NCBI RefSeq assembly: GCF_022539505.1
Contig: NC_061510.1
Coordinates: 36,977,047 to 37,041,046 of the forward strand
Direction: 5' to 3'
DNA from: Lolium rigidum
Taxonomy: Eukaryota; Streptophyta; Magnoliopsida; Poales; Poaceae
Length of the DNA stretch: 64,000 nt
Position numbers and translations under genes: made by a program
Notes under the pieces: generated by a model
Database searches by the model: none
What the model saw: the letters and a program-made list of their open reading frames with translations, nothing else
Told to the model about the DNA's origin: nothing
Shown here: one piece after another, positions 59,123-64,000 of the stretch
Position numbering within the stretch: position 1 is the stretch's first letter
How the letters are laid out: each line of letters opens with the position of its first letter

Positions 59123-59760
59123 GAACACACATGTACTTCTTCAAAAGAAATCCAAAGAAACTAAACGGGAAGGTTTAGGATTAATTTTGGCAAACCAATA
59201 CAACTATCTTTCCAAAGAGGAAACATATCATTACAGCGAGAGAATACCAAATCAAGTATTCAACATAAGGTACCAAACCAATTCCACTATATAAGAAATA
59301 TACATATGTAACATACAGTTCAAGCACGTAGTGATACAGAGCGACCTAAAAGGGAAATGCATGAACTAAATATAGCACAATCTTTTGCTAAAAAGATTAG
59401 ATCCACTTCTTCTATTTATATCATAGGAAAGTAGAGGATGGAACTTGACTGCCTCATATATCCTTTATTCCTTTGGAGGAAAAAAGACACCCAAAGGCAA
59501 ACTTAAGCACATATTTATTCAAAGCAGCCAATCAATGCATTAGATGCCATCCACAACTTCAATTGATTATCTCTTTAATTTCTTCCTATAAAGAAACGTA
59601 AGATAAAGAAAGAAATAGTGAAATTTAGGCATTTAAAATAGTGGCATACCAGATCTTGGTCTAATGTCCGCTGAGCTAGAACACACATGTACTTCTTCGA
59701 AGGAAATCTGCAGAAACAAAATGAGAAGTTTTGGGAATTAATGTTAGCAAACCGATACAA
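59123..59760. repeat. Direct repeat, 59123-59205 and 59679-59760
   Basis: Both copies begin ACACACATGTACTTCTTC and end (G/A)GCAAACC(A/G)ATACAA. The second copy contains the 58-bp exon-like block. Confidence 0.75.
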
Positions 59761-60385
59761 TCAAGGATGTTTCACATCTGCCAAACAATAATTAAAAGAA
59801 GGGGATCCACACAAACAAAGAAAGAGAAGGAGAGAGGGGGGCTTGGCTGTTGGTGGATTGAGCTGCGGCTAAGCATGTCGTGCAGCAGCAGCGCCACCGG
59901 CGGATCGTGCTTCCGGCCGGTCCCCCACATCGGTCCGCCCGTTCCCTGTGTGCTCCTCCATGCCGGTCATGTCAACGTGAACGGGGAGAGGCAGGGACAG
60001 GGAACATGTAGGGGAGGAGCGTGGGTGGAGGAGCCCAAATCAGCACGCCGGTCGCCATCTTCCCCGCGTGCTCCTCCACGTCGTCGCCGGCGCAGATCGA
60101 TCGCCCACGGCTGAAGCGCGTGGTCGGGAGAGGCGGCGCGGAGGAGAGCCCGAACGAGGAGAAGATGAGCACGGGAGGACGCAGTGCGGTGGGGCTGGCG
60201 CAGAGGAGGAGGCGGTTGCGCGGCGCCGCCGTCGTCCTCTTCCTCCTCTGCTCGTCCCCCGACGCGCTCGCCCGCCCAGCCGCCTTGCTCACCAGGCCCG
60301 CTCTCCGCCAGGGGTCCCGCGCAGCCGTCGGCCCGCTGCGTCGCCGTCGGCCACGCGCGCGGCGCCGCCGTGCTCCGGACGGACG

Positions 60386-60476
60386 GGCGGTGGCGGGGCG
60401 GGGGCGGGGGCGGGGCACGAGGCGGGGCGGGCGGGGCGGGTGCGGGGCGGGGCGCGATGCGGGGGCAGGGCGTGGG
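60386..60476 (+). other. G-rich tract with at least nine G3-G5 runs
   Basis: Plus strand runs of GGGG separated by 1-4 bases. It could form a G-quadruplex on the non-transcribed side, 40-130 bp downstream of the minus-strand TATA box at 60511-60517. Frames crossing it on both strands are composition artefacts. Confidence 0.75.
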
Positions 60477-60510
60477 CGGCGGCTAGGGTTTTCTTCAACC
60501 CGGGGCTCAC

Positions 60511-60517
60511 TTTTATA
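60511..60517 (-). promoter_or_regulatory. TATA box of the putative 53.6-60.5 kb unit
   Basis: Minus-strand CGTATAAAAGTGAGC, followed 30 bp later by an AAACCCTAG leader. Confidence 0.45.
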
Positions 60518-61171
60518 CGAGCCGCGGTGAAATACCAAAAATACCCCTGCGGGGTGGAGATCCCCTGGCCGACGCCAATGCGCACCGACGTAGATCCCAG
60601 CCACGGTCGCTGACGTGCGGGGCCGGCAAAGGTGGGGCCCACATGGCAGCCGGAGGCGGGTAACAATTGGCCGTTGCATGGATTTATCTAGCAGACTCTG
60701 AGCCAAGAATGAACGGCCCAGATTACCTGATGAGAAGATCCGACGGCTCAGAAGCTAGAATCGCTGTGAGAGCCCCATGGGGGTGCAACAATCATACCTT
60801 TAGATAGCAAGGGGAGCAGGCGATGAGCCACCATGTTGCCCTCTCTTCTCGTCTGATTTAGACGATGGTCGTCTAGGTTTCTTTGAGCATGTCTAGCGGG
60901 CCTCTTAAAATGCTGGTATCCCGTATTATTTCGGTGGAATAGGAGGTGAGGGCGAAATAGGCCGTCTAGCGTATTTGGGTCGGCCCGTATCGGCAAAATA
61001 CGGGGCCCGTCAAACCCATCCCGCTGCCCCCTACAAATAGAGGGTGAACGTGCAAGTGGGGGTCCAACCCCTCACTCGCAACCCTAGCCCCGCCGTGCGC
61101 CGCCGCCAGCCATAACCACTCCGGCGAGCAATTCCCACGCGCACGCCGCCGCATTGGCACCGCCGACAGCC

Positions 61172-61647
61172 ATGAGCGCACGGCGTAGGAGCAGCCTCTC
61201 GCCTGCCGCCGGACCGAAGCCGGCCACGGTGGAGGAGGCGTGGCATCTCCACTGCAAATTCTCCGCCACCGGGAGTCGGCGTGCGGCGTGCAAGTACGTC
61301 GGCTCCGAGTGGATGCCGCCGACGCTCCGGGACTTCGCGGAGGGCGCCGCTACCACAAGGTCGACGCGCCATCGAAGCCGATGAGAGGCGGCGATTTCGA
61401 GAAGTGGCAGCGCGCGTGGGAGCAGGAGCGCGCGTGGAAGACCGCATGGGAGGGGAGCTCCAGCGGCGAAGCGCCGCGAGCCGGCGACGAGGAAGAGGAG
61501 GCGGAGGAGGGGGAGGACCCCCTCTTCTTGGAGGCGGTGGCTGCGTCCAAGAAGGAGGCCGCCGACAAGGCTCGGGCGGACGTCAAGGAGCTGATGGCTC
61601 GGGAGGCCGCCGCCGCCACCACTCCGATCATCATCCTCGACGACTAG
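61172..61647 (+). pseudogene. Gene-like ORF, frameshifted, Glu-rich C-terminus
   Basis: ATG 61172 reads MSARRRSSLSPAAGPKPATVEEAW...SEWMPPTLRDFAEGA and then loses the frame. From about 61345 the adjacent frame continues YHKVDAPSKPMRGGDFEKWQRAWEQERAWKTAWEG, an acidic stretch (EEEEAEEGEDPLF), and AREAAAATTPIIILDD with a stop at 61645-61647. Heptad-like charge spacing in residues 80-150 suggests a coiled coil. Family not recognised. A one-base change is enough to break it. Grass transposons often carry such sequences. Confidence 0.5.
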
Positions 61648-61817
61648 GCGCATCCCTAGCATTGTAGAAGTCGCGATCCAGTAGGATCGCGTAATTTTGT
61701 ATATCCTTATTTATGATCAATGTGAAGAACTATCTATGAATTCTCCCGTGTTTTGTATTTTTTAAATCTGTTCGACGGAATGGTTCATGCGTAGCAATTT
61801 TTTTTGATACAGAGCCT

Positions 61818-61849
61818 TGTATTTGCTCGATACGTGGCGAGCAAATACA
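61818..61849. other. Perfect 12-bp inverted repeat, 8-nt loop
   Basis: TGTATTTGCTCG ... CGAGCAAATACA, in the 3' flank of the 61-kb ORF. It could be a stem-loop in RNA or part of the element's subterminal repeats. Confidence 0.85.
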
Positions 61850-61985
61850 GGGTATGTTACTTCGCATAGTCGTAAGTAGCACATTATTTCGATCTATCAA
61901 GATCGACAGACCGAAGAGAAGAAACCACAACAGCGCGGTTAATCTCCAAAATGACTCTCGTGTGCGCTAGACTGTTGGCTAGACT

Positions 61986-62239
61986 AGCATAAACCACAAC
62001 CCGAACTCTTTATTATTCATTTTACTTTGTGATAATCTTTGTGTTTGAAGTTATATATCTTGCTATCAAATAGTTGTTAGTCTTGTTTAACATAAGTTGT
62101 TGGTGAACATAGGTGAATCCTAGTTATATAGGTATTGTGCTTGACAAAGTAAATGTTAGTTTTATTCCGCATTTGTCCAATCCATAATCGTAAGAGTTTT
62201 AACCCATCTATTCACTCCCTCTAGGCAGCATCCGTGTCC
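61986..62239. other. Intergenic, no gene recognised
   Basis: AT-rich, ends at the assembly gap. Confidence 0.4.
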
Positions 62240-62339
62240 NNNNNNNNNNNNNNNNNNNNNNNNNNNNNNNNNNNNNNNNNNNNNNNNNNNNNNNNNNNNN
62301 NNNNNNNNNNNNNNNNNNNNNNNNNNNNNNNNNNNNNNN
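62240..62339. other. Assembly gap (100 N)
   Basis: 100 unknown bases. Confidence 0.99.
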
Positions 62340-63077
62340 GAGAAACTTGTAACCATGTTGAGATCAATGAAGCTAGCGATCTAGTAAAGAGTTCTTCCTC
62401 TTGTCTCTCTTCTTGCATACCGGCCTTTGGTTGTGTTCTTGAGGAAAGCATCCGGAAGTTCTTCCCATCTAATCGCAAACCCTCCCCCGAATCCTCATAC
62501 GTCCATTCGGCCCCAACTTAAGCCATCCTATGGCATCTGCTCGTTCACCACGACGACAACGGTGCCCCTGATCGAGCTTCCAAACGTTCTTTCATGTAGC
62601 TCAACAACTGCTTCGAGGTGATGGAAATCACGAAGAGGAACACGCCGTCAGCCACGAGGCGGGCCCGTGATAGGCCCCGAGCTTTACACATATTGACGAT
62701 GGTCGGGGCACGCTCATCTTCTATACATTCATTGTCCACCAGTTGCTTCCTAGCAAGCCTCCACGATGTGCTTGCAGCGTCAGGCCTGCTGCTGCCCAAG
62801 ATGGTGATCGGGCCATGGCCATGAACAACAACATCAATAGGTGCAGCCTACACGAAACCGCCCTTCCCACCATGCGCCTTCGTCAACTCATAGTGGCTCT
62901 CCATGCCTTGGTAGGTGTCAAAGGGAATTGAGGGAAACAATAAAATGTTTTGGTGGAAGACAACGCCATGGCTCTTGAAATTTATAGTGCATCTGCCGGG
63001 AATAGGGGGGGAGGAGGACTAAATTGGTATAGTCACGAAGGCCATTACCATGTGCGCCATCGCCGGCAGTGTCTAGC
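62340..63077. other. Intergenic, no gene recognised
   Basis: A minus-strand frame at 62545-62799 (WRLARKQLVDNE...ITSKQLL) and overlapping plus-strand frames were seen but have no known relatives I can name. Probably old repeat sequence. Confidence 0.35.
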
Positions 63078-63750
63078 TTTTTTTTTTTGAACAAGGGTAG
63101 GATGCTGAGCACCCTAATTTTCATTACTCATAGACATTGTACAGATACAAATATTGTTCCTGCTGGTAGCAACCTGCTGATCGCTATAGAAACAGGACAC
63201 GAGGATGATGTATGAGTAGAATTGTTGCAAGAGCAAAGAGGCGCAACTCTGGCTAGAGTTTTTGCCTGTTGTGCACACTTGTGAGCAAGTACATTCAGAG
63301 ATCTTTTTATGTGAAAAATCCTTGGACGAAGCAGCTGCAGTGATTCCTGAAATTGCACAGCATGTCTTCTAATTTCCCACAAGATACTTGGATCAGCACC
63401 TCCATGCGCGCTTTTGCTAAACCCAGGTTATCAGTGAAGAAGTAAGGGTCCTGCAAAAGAAGCGAAGAAGCAATGTTGGCTGCAATGAGTAGCCCTTCCG
63501 CCTCCGCCTCAATTGGCGTAGAAACTGGAGATGTCTTGGCTGAAATAAAAACATCAATTATGTGTTGGCCCTACTTCCAGGTGATGTGTATTCCAACTCC
63601 TGCTTTAGAGGATTGTCCATTTGGTCGCTTCTTTCAGGCTGCATCAACAAATTGAACACTTCTAGCCGTTGGCTGAGATAGTGAATCACCATGATTCCTC
63701 GGAGCAATCTGCTCCGGAGAAACATCATTCCCCACATCTTCATCCTGAGC
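63078..63750 (-). pseudogene. LINE 3' tail with RNase H-like C-terminus and poly(A)
   Basis: Minus strand: VQFVDAA, then KKRPNGQSSKAGVGIHITW, then ISAKTSPVSTPIEAEAEGLLIAANIA (acidic residue of the RNase H fold), then a shifted frame WEIRRHAVQFQESL...NVLAHKCAQQAKTLA (the histidine motif), stop at 63128. A 3' leader then leads to an A11 tail (T-run 63078-63088). Two in-frame stops (near 63616 and 63571) and one frame change near 63405 show it is dead. It is not the same copy as 45585-45747. Target duplication not found; the 5' end is unclear. Confidence 0.65.
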
Positions 63751-64000
63751 CATATGCAAACATGCTTAAAAGCCGTGGGCCCGATACAAAATAAATAAAA
63801 AGGCCATTTCTTGATGCCCAAGAGGTATTAATAAAAGTGTTTGTTGTTATATCTTAGTGTTAATGATAAATGTTTACATCTCATGTTATAATTGTATTAA
63901 CCGGAAACATTAATACTTGTGTGTTTTGTAAATATAAAGGAGTCCCTAGTAAGCCTCTTGTTAAACTAGCTTGTTGATTAATAGATGATCATGGTTTCCT
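63751..64000. other. Window edge, no feature recognised
   Basis: AT-rich. May continue the LINE or its flank. Confidence 0.3.

Larger units (their letters stand above)
53600..60486 (-). other. Putative multi-exon transcription unit without a long reading frame
   Basis: On the minus strand a TATA box (60511-60517) is followed by a GC-rich leader with AAACCCTAGCCGCC. Below it is a series of short blocks bounded by good splice signals: 59707-59650 (CTGCAG before, GTATGC after), about 59082-59021, 58082-58037 (ATGCAG, GTAAAG), 57187-57132 (GACAG, GTTTTC), 54563-54486 (TTGCAG, GTTCTA), and acceptors at 53828 and 53682. The blocks are 46-78 bp, do not keep one frame, and have no recognised protein. 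This could be a long non-coding RNA, a decayed gene, or chance. Only the splice-like signals, the promoter and block duplications support it. Confidence 0.3.
60885..61985 (+). mobile_element. Probable DNA transposon carrying a gene-like ORF
   Basis: Left end GAGCATGTCTAGCGGG at 60885. On the right, near 61966-61985, the inverse GCTAGAC occurs (CGCTAGACTGTTGGC). Between them are a leader, a GC-rich frameshifted ORF and an AT-rich 3' flank. The layout copies the B3-bearing unit at 28892-30075. Terminal matching is short, so this is tentative. Confidence 0.35.

Noticed and set aside
60021..60706. Long GC-rich frames on both strands (up to 244 codons)
   Set aside because: Created by GC-rich composition and the G-run tract. 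Arg/Pro/Ala-rich translation on both strands is typical of such artefacts.

Overview
This window is nuclear DNA of a large-genome grass. The repeat content and style point to the Triticeae (wheat, Aegilops or barley relatives). That placement is inferred from nested LTR retrotransposons primed by tRNA-Asp, Stowaway and PIF/Harbinger MITEs, L1-type LINE fragments and compact GC-rich grass exons. Two runs of 100 Ns (28792-28891 and 62240-62339) are assembly gaps.

Layout. 1-14934 is a nest of three LTR retrotransposons. Element B (+, ends at 14934) carries element C (+, right end at about 8090) in its 5' LTR. C carries element A (-, 1426-7932, target duplication TCGAG) in its own LTR. A and B are related non-autonomous elements: they have tRNA-Asp primer sites and no gag-pol, and each carries an open frame ending in the same conserved membrane-spanning module. 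15482-16058 is a MITE cluster. 16153-18519 (-) is an intact six-exon WAT1-related/EamA transporter gene. 18900-46450 is mostly transposon debris: a 3.9-kb L1-type LINE with a 10-bp target duplication (24278-28140), a B3-domain pseudogene inside what looks like a DNA transposon, a PIF/Harbinger Myb/SANT-like pseudogene, several MITEs, AT-rich degenerate arrays, and a 163-bp LINE tail flanked by a perfect 20-bp target duplication. 46986-49555 (-) is an intact five-exon HR-like lesion-inducing protein gene. 49900-53600 holds two Stowaway-type MITEs and little else. 53600-60520 (-) looks like a transcription unit with a TATA box, a GC-rich first exon and many small exon-like blocks, several of them locally duplicated, but no long reading frame. 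60885-64000 contains a frameshifted gene-like ORF in a probable DNA transposon and an RNase H-like LINE tail.

Only two genes look intact: the WAT1-related transporter and the HR-lesion protein. Both are membrane proteins on the minus strand and there is no sign that they act together. Everything else recognisable is mobile or pseudogenised. The items most worth a second look are the shared membrane module and the repeated internal copies of the polypurine tract in elements A and B, and the cryptic multi-exon unit at 53.6-60.5 kb.
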